37,729 bases of DNA from an uncultured Polaribacter sp. (GCA_905480405.1 CAJQQH010000188.1:1-37729), one strand, 5' to 3'; shown: positions 28,663 through 37,467, counted from the stretch's first letter. A program made the numbers and translations. The notes: generated from the sequence alone by a model not told the origin.

Positions 28663-31600
28663 CTAGCCTACTATGTTTATAATTTTACCAGGAACTACAA
28701 TTACTTTTTTAGGTATTCTACCATCTAATTGAGCAATTGTTTTTTCGTTTTCCATTACTATTTTCTCTATTTCTTCTTTTGATAAATCTAATGGAAGCTC
28801 TAAAGTAAAACGCATTTTTCCGTTAAAAGAAATAGGATAGTTTTTAGCACTTTCTACTAAATGCTTAGCATCAAAAATAGGGAAATTTACTATAGAAATC
28901 GACTCTTTATAACCTAACAAACTCCATAATTCTTCTGCAATATGCGGTGCATAAGGAGAAACTAAAACAGTTAATGGTTCTAAAATTGCACGTTTATTAC
29001 ATTTTAAAGCAGTTAATTCGTTAACAGCAATCATAAAAGTAGAAACTGAAGTATTGAAAGAGAAATTTTCTATATCTTCTTCTACTTTTTTAATAGTTTT
29101 ATGTAAAGTTTTTAATTCGTCTTTTGTTGGCTCTGTATCAGAAACTTCAAAAATTTCGCCATTAAAATATAGTTTCCATAACTTTTTTAAGAACGATGAA
29201 ACTCCAGAAATACCAGAAGTTTTCCAAGGCTTCGCTTGTTCTAAAGGTCCTAAAAACATTTCGAATAAACGTAAACTATCTGCTCCATAATCTGCAACAA
29301 TGTTATCTGGGTTAACATCATTGTATTTAGATTTAGACATTTTTTCTACTTCACGACCTACTTTGTAAACCCCTTCTTCTAAAATAAATTCTGCATTTTT
29401 ATAATCTGCATTTAAAACATGATTTTTAAATCCATCAATATCCAATTCATCAGAAGCATTTACTAAAGAAACATCAGAATGTAAAGGTGTTTTAGTAATC
29501 ATTACTAAATCTGCAAAATTAGGATTCAAAAACTTAGTATCTAACAAGTAATTTTTAACAACCTTTTCAAATTCATCATCAGAATTAAATAAATTTTTAG
29601 AAACAAAAACCGTTGGTATTTTATCTATAACATCGTCATTAGACTTTTCATCAGAACAACCACAACCATTTTGGATAAAAGCGGTTGCTTTATACACAAA
29701 AGCAGAAGTTCCTAAAATCATCCCTTGATTAATTAGCTTTTTTGCAAATTCATCTACAGGCACAATACCTTTATCGAATAAGAATTTTTGCCAAAAACGA
29801 GCATACAACAAATGTCCTGTTGCATGTTCAGAACCACCAATATATAAATCGATATTTTCCCAATACTCTAAATTATCTTTAGAAGCTATTTCATTTTCGT
29901 TGTTAGGATCCATATAACGATTAAAATAATATGAACTTCCTGCCCAACCAGGCATAGTGTTTAACTCTAAAGGATAAACTGTTTTATTTTTTAACTTATC
30001 GTTAGAAACAACTTTTTTTCCGCGAGAATCCCAAGCCCATTCTGTTGCATTTCCTAAAGGTGGTTTTCCATCTTCAGTTGGCAAGTATTTTTCTACTTCT
30101 GGCAACACAATTGGCAAATGTTTTGCATCAATCATTTGCGGCATTCCATCTTTGTAATAGACAGGAAAAGGTTCTCCCCAATAACGCTGTCTACTAAAAA
30201 CAGCATCACGCAAACGATAATTTATTTTTCCGTAACCAAAGCCACGTTTCTCCATCTCAAAAATGGCTAATTTTAAAGCTTTCTTATATTTTAATCCTGA
30301 TAAAAAATCGGAATTTGCAATTTTTGTTCCGTCTTTATCTGTGTGGGCTTCTTCAGAAATATCTACACCTTCAAAAATATTAGGAATTGGAATTTCAAAA
30401 TGTTTTGCAAAATCAAAATCACGTTGATCTCCACAAGGTACCGCCATAACTGCTCCTGTTCCATAATTTGCTAAAACGTAATCTCCAATCCAAATTTGTA
30501 TTTTTTCACCAGAAAAAGGATGAATTGCATATGCACCTGTAAATGCTCCAGAAATAGTTTTTACATCTGCCATTCTATCACGTTCAGAACGTTTTGCTGT
30601 TGCAGTTATATACGCTTTAACTTCTGCCTTTTGAGCATCTGTAGTAATTTTAGAAACCAACTCATGTTCTGGAGCTAACGTCATAAAACTTACACCATAA
30701 ATAGTATCTGGTCTTGTTGTAAAAACATCAATTTTATATTGATTTTCGTCTTTAACAGCTTCTTTGTTTACACTAGTACTTTCAATCTTTTTAGGAAACT
30801 GAATTGCGTTATTAATTGCAGCTACAACTTTTAATACGTTTTCAATTACCTCTTCGTTTTTAAAACGAACAACATTAAAACTCTCATTATTAAAAAACTC
30901 AGTTCTTGCTACCTCATCTTCTTTCCCAGAAAATTCAACAATTAAGTTCTTAGCTAAACACACATAATCTACCAAAAATGTACCAATTGTATATTTTTTT
31001 CTAAATTTTACTGCGCCTTTTTTATTCTTTAATTCATTCCAAAGCGTCATTTCTGCTTTCGATAAATTTAAACGTAATTCTTTTAACGCTTCTAATTCTT
31101 TAAAAGTTAATTTTACGTCAGAAGGAGTTTTTTCAGAACCATTATCAACATTAAAAGAAACCATTGCTCCTTGAGATCTTCCAATCCAATTTGTTTGAGA
31201 GTCTTTTAAAGGTTGTGGCCAATCAATTGTATTTAACCCATCTAATAAACGTTGTGCATATGCAGAAATTCGCATAGACCATTGTGTCATTTTTTTACGA
31301 ACAACAGGATGACCTCCACGTTCTGAAACACCATTTACAATTTCGTCGTTTGCTAAAACCGTTCCTAAAGCAGGACACCAGTTTACTTCTGTATCAGACA
31401 AAAAAGTTAAACGATATTGCAATAAAACTTCCTCTTGCTCAACTTTTGTAAACGCTTTCCATTCATCTGAAGAAAATAATTTTATTTCATCATCACAAAC
31501 TGCATTTACAGTTGCATTTCCTTCTTTTTTAAAGATTTTTTCTAAAACAGAAATATCTTCTGCTTTGTCAGAATCTTTATTATACCATGAATTAAAAAGC

Positions 31601-32022
31601 TGAATAAAAATCCATTGTGTCCATTTATAATACTCAGGGTTAGAGGTTCTGACCTCTCTACTCCAATCGAAAGAAAAACCTATCTTATCTAATTGTTTTC
31701 TATACGTTGTAATATTAGCCTCGGTAGTTTTTGCAGGATGCTGACCAGTTTGAATAGCATACTGTTCTGCAGGTAAACCAAAAGAATCATATCCTTGTGG
31801 ATGCAATACATTAAACCCTTTATGACGTTTGTAACGTGCATAAATATCACTCGCAATATATCCTAACGGGTGCCCAACATGCAGACCTGCACCAGATGGA
31901 TAAGGAAACATATCTAATACATAATATTTAGGTTTTTCACTTTCATTACTGGCTTTAAAAGTTTGGTTCTCTGCCCAAAATTCTTGCCATTTCTTTTCTA
32001 TATCTAGGTGATTGTATTGCAT
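28663..32022 (-). CDS. leuS: Leucyl-tRNA synthetase with internal DUF559-like domain
   Basis: HVGH motif in FPYPSGAGLHVGHPLGY, editing-domain TTRPDTIYG, VEKMSKSKYNDVNPD; 1119 aa because of two large insertions. Confidence 0.96.
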   Translation of the reverse strand: MQYNHLDIEKKWQEFWAENQTFKASNESEKPKYYVLDMFPYPSGAGLHVGHPLGYIASDIYARYKRHKGFNVLHPQGYDSFGLPAEQYAIQTGQHPAKTTEANITTYRKQLDKIGFSFDWSREVRTSNPEYYKWTQWIFIQLFNSWYNKDSDKAEDISVLEKIFKKEGNATVNAVCDDEIKLFSSDEWKAFTKVEQEEVLLQYRLTFLSDTEVNWCPALGTVLANDEIVNGVSERGGHPVVRKKMTQWSMRISAYAQRLLDGLNTIDWPQPLKDSQTNWIGRSQGAMVSFNVDNGSEKTPSDVKLTFKELEALKELRLNLSKAEMTLWNELKNKKGAVKFRKKYTIGTFLVDYVCLAKNLIVEFSGKEDEVARTEFFNNESFNVVRFKNEEVIENVLKVVAAINNAIQFPKKIESTSVNKEAVKDENQYKIDVFTTRPDTIYGVSFMTLAPEHELVSKITTDAQKAEVKAYITATAKRSERDRMADVKTISGAFTGAYAIHPFSGEKIQIWIGDYVLANYGTGAVMAVPCGDQRDFDFAKHFEIPIPNIFEGVDISEEAHTDKDGTKIANSDFLSGLKYKKALKLAIFEMEKRGFGYGKINYRLRDAVFSRQRYWGEPFPVYYKDGMPQMIDAKHLPIVLPEVEKYLPTEDGKPPLGNATEWAWDSRGKKVVSNDKLKNKTVYPLELNTMPGWAGSSYYFNRYMDPNNENEIASKDNLEYWENIDLYIGGSEHATGHLLYARFWQKFLFDKGIVPVDEFAKKLINQGMILGTSAFVYKATAFIQNGCGCSDEKSNDDVIDKIPTVFVSKNLFNSDDEFEKVVKNYLLDTKFLNPNFADLVMITKTPLHSDVSLVNASDELDIDGFKNHVLNADYKNAEFILEEGVYKVGREVEKMSKSKYNDVNPDNIVADYGADSLRLFEMFLGPLEQAKPWKTSGISGVSSFLKKLWKLYFNGEIFEVSDTEPTKDELKTLHKTIKKVEEDIENFSFNTSVSTFMIAVNELTALKCNKRAILEPLTVLVSPYAPHIAEELWSLLGYKESISIVNFPIFDAKHLVESAKNYPISFNGKMRFTLELPLDLSKEEIEKIVMENEKTIAQLDGRIPKKVIVVPGKIINIVG
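29488..29688 (-). other. Second LeuRS-specific insertion, upstream of KMSKS, containing NGCGC
   Basis: Residues about 779-845: ATAFIQNGCGCSDEKSNDDVIDKIPTVFVSKNLFNSDDEFEKVVKNYLLDTKFLNPNFADLVMITKT, between GTSAFVYK and PLHSDVSLVNASDELDID. Confidence 0.6.
30742..31143 (-). other. In-frame DUF559-like (Vsr-related) domain insertion within the LeuRS CP1 editing domain; recognisable core about 30805..31092
   Basis: Residues about 294-427: LKELRLNLSKAEMTLWNELKNKKGAVKFRKKYTIGTFLVDYVCLAKNLIVEFSGKEDEVARTEFFNNESFNVVRFKNEEVIENVLKVVAAINNAI; flanked by NWIGRSQGAMVSFNV and YKIDVFTTRPDTIYG. Confidence 0.85.
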
Positions 32023-32093
32023 TTGTTTCTTTTATTAAAGTGTGCAAATTTACGCTTATTGTTTGGAAGTGAAAAACGTAAATACCTTAAATT

Positions 32094-32130
32094 AAAAAAG
32101 GCTTTCAAAATGATTTTGAAAGCCTTTTTT
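32094..32130 (-). terminator. Strong symmetric terminator between a lipoprotein gene and leuS
   Basis: AAAAAAGGCTTTCAAAA-TGA-TTTTGAAAGCCTTTTTT, usable in both directions. Confidence 0.9.
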
Positions 32131-32148
32131 AATATCTTTTACCAGATA

Positions 32149-32571
32149 TCATAAACATTCTTTGTAATTAGAATCACGTTTATAAAGTGTAGTGTTTAGC
32201 TCCCCGTCTCTAAAAAATTCTACGATAGTATTATTACAAGAAACTTTTATTCCAAATGTGTAATTATTCCCAAAATTAAAATCCATCATTAAAAGATCTC
32301 CAGAAACTATGTAATCTTCAGTTCCAGGAATTGCTTCATCCTGAAATACTCCTGCAGTTCCGTAATAAGTAAAACGTTTACCATCTTTAAAAGTATGCAT
32401 TACCGTATCTTCAAAACCTTTTAAAAGCCATTCGCCATTTTTAAGTATCTCGACCTTGTCTTGTATCGTTAATTCTGTAGAAAACTTTTCATTAGAATCC
32501 TCACAACTTGAAAATACCGTTATTGATAATAGTACAACTAATAAGAAAAAATGGCTAAAAATATTTTTCAT
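32149..32571 (-). CDS. Hypothetical lipoprotein
   Basis: N-terminus MKNIFSHFFLLVVLLSITVFSSCEDSNE is a lipobox-type signal; short beta-rich body resembling lipocalin-like proteins. Confidence 0.7.
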   Translation of the reverse strand: MKNIFSHFFLLVVLLSITVFSSCEDSNEKFSTELTIQDKVEILKNGEWLLKGFEDTVMHTFKDGKRFTYYGTAGVFQDEAIPGTEDYIVSGDLLMMDFNFGNNYTFGIKVSCNNTIVEFFRDGELNTTLYKRDSNYKECL

Positions 32572-32700
32572 GGATATTGATTTTGTTTTTATGCTTTTTG
32601 CTAAACAAATAAACTACAATTCAATTGTTTCCATATACAAATAGTTGGTTATAGGGAAAAATTAATGTTAGAAAGGAAAAAAAAAGGGTTGATTTCTTTT

Positions 32701-33588
32701 TTACTCTAACACAACTGCCCCACTAGCTGCAACACTTCTATCAATTTTACGCATTAATCCTTGTAAAACTTTCCCTGGTCCAACTTCAATAAATTCAGTT
32801 CCACCATCTGCAATCATTGCTTGTACACATTGTGTCCATTTTACAGGTGCCGTTAATTGTGCTATTAAGTTTTCTTTAATTTCATCAGGATTTGTAACCG
32901 CTTTTGCTACCACATTTTGATATACAGCACACGTTGGTTGACTAAATTCAGTAGCCTTAATTGCAGCAGCTAATTCTTCTCTTGCAGGCTCCATCATTGG
33001 TGAGTGAAATGCGCCACCAACAGGCAATAACAACGCTCTTCTTGCTCCTTTTTCAGTTAAAACTTCACAGGCTTTTTCAACAGCAGAATTTTCGCCAGAA
33101 ATTACTAATTGCCCAGGGCAATTGTAATTAGCTGCTACTACTACCCCATCAACTTCTGCACACGTTTCCTCAACAATATCATCTGCTAAACCTAAAACTG
33201 CAGCCATTGTAGATGGTGCAATCTCACAAGCTTTTTGCATTGCCAAAGCTCGTTTAGAAACCAATGTTAATCCGTCTTCAAAAGTTAAAACACCGTTTGC
33301 AACTAAAGCAGATAATTCTCCTAAAGAATGACCTGCAACCATTTCTGGCTGAAAAGAATCACCTAAAACCTTGGCTAAAATTACTGAATGTAAAAATATT
33401 GCTGGTTGTGTAACTTTCGTTTCTTTTAATTGCTCAGCAGTCCCTTCAAACATGATATCTGTAATAGAAAACCCTAAAATTTTATTTGCCTTTTCAAATA
33501 ACTCTTGTGCTACTGGGTATTTCTCGTACAAATCCAATCCCATTCCTGTAAATTGTGCTCCTTGACCTGGAAATATATATGCTTTCAT
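32701..33588 (-). CDS. fabD: Malonyl-CoA:ACP transacylase
   Basis: AYIFPGQGAQFTGMG, VAGHSLGELSALV, GGAFHSPMMEPAREEL, EVGPGKVLQGLMRKI. Confidence 0.95.
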   Translation of the reverse strand: MKAYIFPGQGAQFTGMGLDLYEKYPVAQELFEKANKILGFSITDIMFEGTAEQLKETKVTQPAIFLHSVILAKVLGDSFQPEMVAGHSLGELSALVANGVLTFEDGLTLVSKRALAMQKACEIAPSTMAAVLGLADDIVEETCAEVDGVVVAANYNCPGQLVISGENSAVEKACEVLTEKGARRALLLPVGGAFHSPMMEPAREELAAAIKATEFSQPTCAVYQNVVAKAVTNPDEIKENLIAQLTAPVKWTQCVQAMIADGGTEFIEVGPGKVLQGLMRKIDRSVAASGAVVLE

Positions 33589-33840
33589 TTTATTCTATTT
33601 AATTGTTGTTTGTTTTGGCAAAAATAATGTTTTTTATTAGAAGCTAATTCCTGCTTTTCACTATATCTTTTTATGCTTTTTTAATTAAGAATCCGTTCAT
33701 ATTTATGATAAATGTTATTGTTAACAAGAAATACAGAAATGAATTTAGCATAAAAAGGATACCGTTTCAATCAGGGCTAAACTTATTTACAAGCAAATTA
33801 CAATTCTAAAAAGACAGAGAATATTTACTAACTTCGCCTA

Positions 33841-34524
33841 ATGAAAATAAAAGACAAACAATTAGCAGATAGTATTTATTTAATTCTTGCTTCTTTGTTT
33901 ATAGCCTCTTTGGTTGCTTCAAACTTAATCTTTCAAAAATTCTTTTACTGGGAACCTTTTGGCTTGTATCGTTTTGAAATTTCGGTTGGTATTTTACCCT
34001 ATCCAATTACCTTTTTAATTACTGATGTTTTATCAGAAATTTATGGAAAGAAAAAAGCAAACCAAGTAGTAATTGCAGGTATTTTTGCATCTTTTTTCTC
34101 AATGCTAATTATTCTTATTGCAGACTTTGCGCCAGCAATTGAAAACTCCCCTATTAATAACACTATTTTTCATCAAGTTTTTGGTTTATCTCCTTTAGCT
34201 GTTTTTGCTTCTATGATGGCGTATTTAATTGCTCAGTTTGTAGATATTCGAATTTTTCATTTCTGGAAAAAACTCACTAACGGTAAACATTTATGGTTAA
34301 GAAATAATTTTTCCACATTTGCTTCTCAATTTATAGACACCTTTACAGTTGTTTTTCTTTTATGTTCATTCGAAATTTTACCTTGGTCTATTTTTACAGG
34401 ATTACTAATTAGTGGTTTTCTTTTTAAAATAATTATAGCAGCGTTAGACACACCTATTTTATATCTTATTGTATTTTCATTTAGAAAAAGATTCAATTTA
34501 AAACCTGGAGAAGAAATTTTATAA
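33841..34524 (+). CDS. Queuosine precursor transporter (YhhQ/VUT-1 family)
   Basis: ASNLIFQKFF, PITFLITDVLSEIYGKKKANQVV, WLRNNFSTFASQFIDTFTVV. Confidence 0.9.
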   Translation: MKIKDKQLADSIYLILASLFIASLVASNLIFQKFFYWEPFGLYRFEISVGILPYPITFLITDVLSEIYGKKKANQVVIAGIFASFFSMLIILIADFAPAIENSPINNTIFHQVFGLSPLAVFASMMAYLIAQFVDIRIFHFWKKLTNGKHLWLRNNFSTFASQFIDTFTVVFLLCSFEILPWSIFTGLLISGFLFKIIIAALDTPILYLIVFSFRKRFNLKPGEEIL

Positions 34525-34582
34525 AATTTATTGTAATTAACTTAAAATAGATTCGTCTACCTAAATAGAAAAGAACATAAAA

Positions 34583-35293
34583 ATGAAGAAATTACTCTTA
34601 TTACTTATTATTGTATTAACCTTTTCACAAGGTTATGCTCAAACATCAATCTTTAACGATTTACTACAAAAAAACGTAACTGAAGATGGAATTGTAGATT
34701 ACAAATCTCTTAAAGAAAACGAAGCTAAATTAGATAATTACATTACTTATTTGGAGAAAACTTCACCAGAAAAATCTTGGTCAGAAAACAAACAGAAAGC
34801 TTTTTGGATAAATGCCTACAATGCGTATACGGTAAAATTAATATTAGAAAATTATCCTCTTAAAAGCATTATGAATATTAAGAAAAAAGGAAAAGATGCT
34901 TGGAACATTCCGTTTGCTAAGGTTGGAAATAAAACATATACTTTAAACCATATAGAGCATGAAATTTTAAGAAAAAATTTTAATGACCCTAGAATTCATG
35001 TTGGTGTAAATTGTGCTTCAGGTTCTTGTCCTCAATTAGGAAACTTCGCTTTTACTGAACAAAACTACGAAACGAAAACAAATAAGTTAATGAAAAAATT
35101 TATTAACGATACATCAAGAAATAAAATATCTAAAAAGAAAGTTCAAATATCTTCAATTTTTGACTGGTTTAAAGGAGATTTTACTAAAAATGGTTCTGTT
35201 ATTGACTATTTAAATAAATATTCAGATATTAAAATTAGTTCAAAAGCGAAAATCAGTTACTTAAAATATGATTGGACTTTAAACGGAAAATAG
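34583..35293 (+). CDS. DUF547 domain-containing exported protein
   Basis: NKQKAFWINAYNAYTVKLILENYPLKSI, HIEHEILRKNFNDPRIHVGVNCASGSCPQL. Confidence 0.9.
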   Translation: MKKLLLLLIIVLTFSQGYAQTSIFNDLLQKNVTEDGIVDYKSLKENEAKLDNYITYLEKTSPEKSWSENKQKAFWINAYNAYTVKLILENYPLKSIMNIKKKGKDAWNIPFAKVGNKTYTLNHIEHEILRKNFNDPRIHVGVNCASGSCPQLGNFAFTEQNYETKTNKLMKKFINDTSRNKISKKKVQISSIFDWFKGDFTKNGSVIDYLNKYSDIKISSKAKISYLKYDWTLNGK

Positions 35294-35327
35294 TACCTTT
35301 ATTTTTCATCTGAAATAACAAAAAACA

Positions 35328-35663
35328 ATGTCTAAAAACTATTATGACGCAGCCGATTTAAGAAAATTCGGTAAAATAACAGAGTGGAACGAAGAACTTG
35401 GAAACAAGTTTTTTGACTATTATGGAAAAGTATTTGAAGAAGGAGCTTTAACTGCTCGTGAAAAATCTTTAATCGCTTTGGCTGTTGCACATACAGAACA
35501 ATGTCCATATTGTATTGATGCATACACAAAAGACACTTTACAACGTGGAATTACAAAAGAACAAATGATGGAAGCAATACATGTTGGTGCTGCAATTAAA
35601 AGTGGTGCAACTTTGGTTCATGGAGTTCAAATGATGAATAAGGTAAACAAACTTGAAATGTAA
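35328..35663 (+). CDS. Arsenosugar biosynthesis-associated peroxidase-like (carboxymuconolactone decarboxylase/AhpD-like) protein
   Basis: EGALTAREKSLIALAVAHTEQCPYCIDAYTKDTLQRGITKEQMMEAIHVGAAIKSGATLVHG; CPYC active-site motif. Confidence 0.88.
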   Translation: MSKNYYDAADLRKFGKITEWNEELGNKFFDYYGKVFEEGALTAREKSLIALAVAHTEQCPYCIDAYTKDTLQRGITKEQMMEAIHVGAAIKSGATLVHGVQMMNKVNKLEM

Positions 35664-35733
35664 ATAAATTATGAATTTTAAATTATGAGTTAAAACTTTT
35701 ATCAGTAATTTAAAATTCTACATTATTAATTAA

Positions 35734-36786
35734 ATGAAGAAATCGCTAAAAGCAAGAAATAACGACATTGCAAATACTTCTCGTCAGATGGAAATTCTTT
35801 CTGAAGGAATTTTTGCCAATGGAGAGTTACCAACTTTTGCAAACAAAATAAAAGAAACAAATCAGTTTCCTTTACGTCCAAAAAAATTAGAAATTCTACA
35901 GATCAACTTGGGTTATATGTGTAACCAAGTTTGTTCGCATTGTCATGTAGATGCTGGTCCTGATAGAAAAGAAATCATGACATTGGAAACAATGAATGAA
36001 TGTTTAGAGGTTATCAAAAAAACAGAAGCACACACGTTAGATTTAACAGGCGGAGCACCAGAAATGAATCCTAATTTTAGATGGTTTGTAGAAGAAGCAT
36101 CAAAAGCCGGAATTAAAGATTTTATTGTACGTTCTAACTTAACAATTATTAGAGCGAATAAAAAATACCACGATTTACCTCTATTCTTCAAAAAGCATAA
36201 TGTACATGTAGTATCATCAATGCCACATTGGACTCGTGGAAAAACTGACAAACAACGTGGAGATGGAGTTTTTGACAAATCGATAAAAGCCTTGCAAGAA
36301 TTAAATGCTGTTGGTTATGGATTAGAAGGTTCTGGTTTAAAATTAGATTTGGTTTATAATCCTTCAGGAGCATTTTTACCTGGAGATCAGATGGCATTAG
36401 AAAATGATTTCAAGAAAGCTTTAAAGTCTGATTTTAACATCGATTTTCATAGTCTTTTTGCGATTACAAATTTACCTATTAGTCGTTTTTTAGATTATTT
36501 AATTGCTTCAGAAAACTACGAAGAATATATGTATAATTTAGTGGAAGCTTATAATCCTGCTGCAGTAGAAAATGTAATGTGTACAAATACACTTTCTGTA
36601 AGTTGGGATGGTTGGTTGTATGATTGCGATTTTAATCAGATGCTAAATTTAAAAGTTGCAAGTAAAGTAAAACACATTTCTGATTATAATGAAGACTTGT
36701 TGCAAGACAGAAACATTATTATAAATCAACATTGTTATGGTTGTACTGCTGGTTCTGGTAGTAGCTGCCAGGGAGTTGTTGCCTAA
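35734..36786 (+). CDS. arsS: Radical SAM protein, ArsS-like (arsenosugar biosynthesis)
   Basis: CNQVCSHCHVDAGP (CX3CX2C), LDLTGGAPEMNPNFRWFV, C-terminal CYGCTAGSGSSCQG. Confidence 0.9.
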   Translation: MKKSLKARNNDIANTSRQMEILSEGIFANGELPTFANKIKETNQFPLRPKKLEILQINLGYMCNQVCSHCHVDAGPDRKEIMTLETMNECLEVIKKTEAHTLDLTGGAPEMNPNFRWFVEEASKAGIKDFIVRSNLTIIRANKKYHDLPLFFKKHNVHVVSSMPHWTRGKTDKQRGDGVFDKSIKALQELNAVGYGLEGSGLKLDLVYNPSGAFLPGDQMALENDFKKALKSDFNIDFHSLFAITNLPISRFLDYLIASENYEEYMYNLVEAYNPAAVENVMCTNTLSVSWDGWLYDCDFNQMLNLKVASKVKHISDYNEDLLQDRNIIINQHCYGCTAGSGSSCQGVVA

Positions 36787-36789
36787 AAT

Positions 36790-37467
36790 ATGAATCAAAA
36801 AACTGCCATATTAATTTTTGCGAATTCTGCTGAAAAAGAAGTAGAAAGAAAATCGTTTCTTTCTGCCGAAATTTTTTCTGCATTAAATAAGCGAACCTTA
36901 AAAACGGTAGAAAAATCAGGAATAGAATACTTTCTTATTTCTGAAAAACAACAAGTTGGAAATACTTTTGCTGAACGTTTTTCGAACGCAATTGAAACTA
37001 TTTTTAATAAGGGTTTTAAAAACGTAATTACCATTGGTAATGATACCCCGCATTTAAAAGCACATCATTTATTAGCTACCTCACACCAATTAGAAACAAA
37101 TGATTTGGTTATAGGTCCTTCTAAAGATGGTGGTTTTTATTTAATGGGAATCAAAAAAGAACATTTCTGTAAAGAAACATTCTTAAAATTACCTTGGCAA
37201 ACCAATCGTTTGTATAGCTCTATATCTTCTATCGCAAATACTGAAAATTTAGAAATTCAGTTTTTAGAATTGCTAAATGACATCGATTCAAAGGAAGATA
37301 TTCAATTTATCTTAGATAGTTTTAAAGCAATTCCTTTATCAATCTTAAAACTTTTACAAAAATTATTCTTCACAATTAAAATCACATTTTTTGAAGCTAA
37401 TTTTTCGACACTACAAACTTCTTTCACTAGAAACTTTAATAAAGGTTCACCAATTATTTTTGCGTAA
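36790..37467 (+). CDS. DUF2064 family glycosyltransferase-like protein (ArsS-associated)
   Basis: TAILIFANSAEKE, GNTFAERFSNAIETIFNKGFKNVITIGNDTPHLKAHHL, LVIGPSKDGGFYLMGI. Confidence 0.88.
   Translation: MNQKTAILIFANSAEKEVERKSFLSAEIFSALNKRTLKTVEKSGIEYFLISEKQQVGNTFAERFSNAIETIFNKGFKNVITIGNDTPHLKAHHLLATSHQLETNDLVIGPSKDGGFYLMGIKKEHFCKETFLKLPWQTNRLYSSISSIANTENLEIQFLELLNDIDSKEDIQFILDSFKAIPLSILKLLQKLFFTIKITFFEANFSTLQTSFTRNFNKGSPIIFA

Noticed and set aside
30496-30678. 60-aa Cys-rich plus-strand ORF (CTCKCSRNSFYICHSITFRTFCCCSY) opposite leuS
   Set aside because: Considered as a cysteine-rich peptide, but it is antisense to conserved LeuRS editing-domain codons and lacks a signal peptide or RBS.
30742-31143. 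Intein interpretation of the LeuRS insertion
   Set aside because: No Cys/Ser at the N-terminal junction and no terminal His-Asn followed by Cys/Ser/Thr; the sequence instead matches DUF559.
30742-31143. Group I/II intron or transposon interpretation of the LeuRS insertion
   Set aside because: The insert is fully in-frame without stops, has no obvious terminal repeats or target-site duplication, and encodes only a domain.
33600-33840. Possible preQ1 riboswitch upstream of the queuosine-precursor transporter
   Set aside because: No recognisable preQ1 aptamer pattern or convincing pseudoknot could be found by eye.
35664-35733. AT-rich spacer with two TAAATTATGA-like copies before arsS
   Set aside because: Short and degenerate in very AT-rich DNA; cannot be distinguished from chance.
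35332-36397. Minus-strand ORFs 35332-35529, 35943-36278 and 36188-36397
   Set aside because: All antisense to the well-supported peroxidase-like and ArsS genes; composition is non-coding-like.
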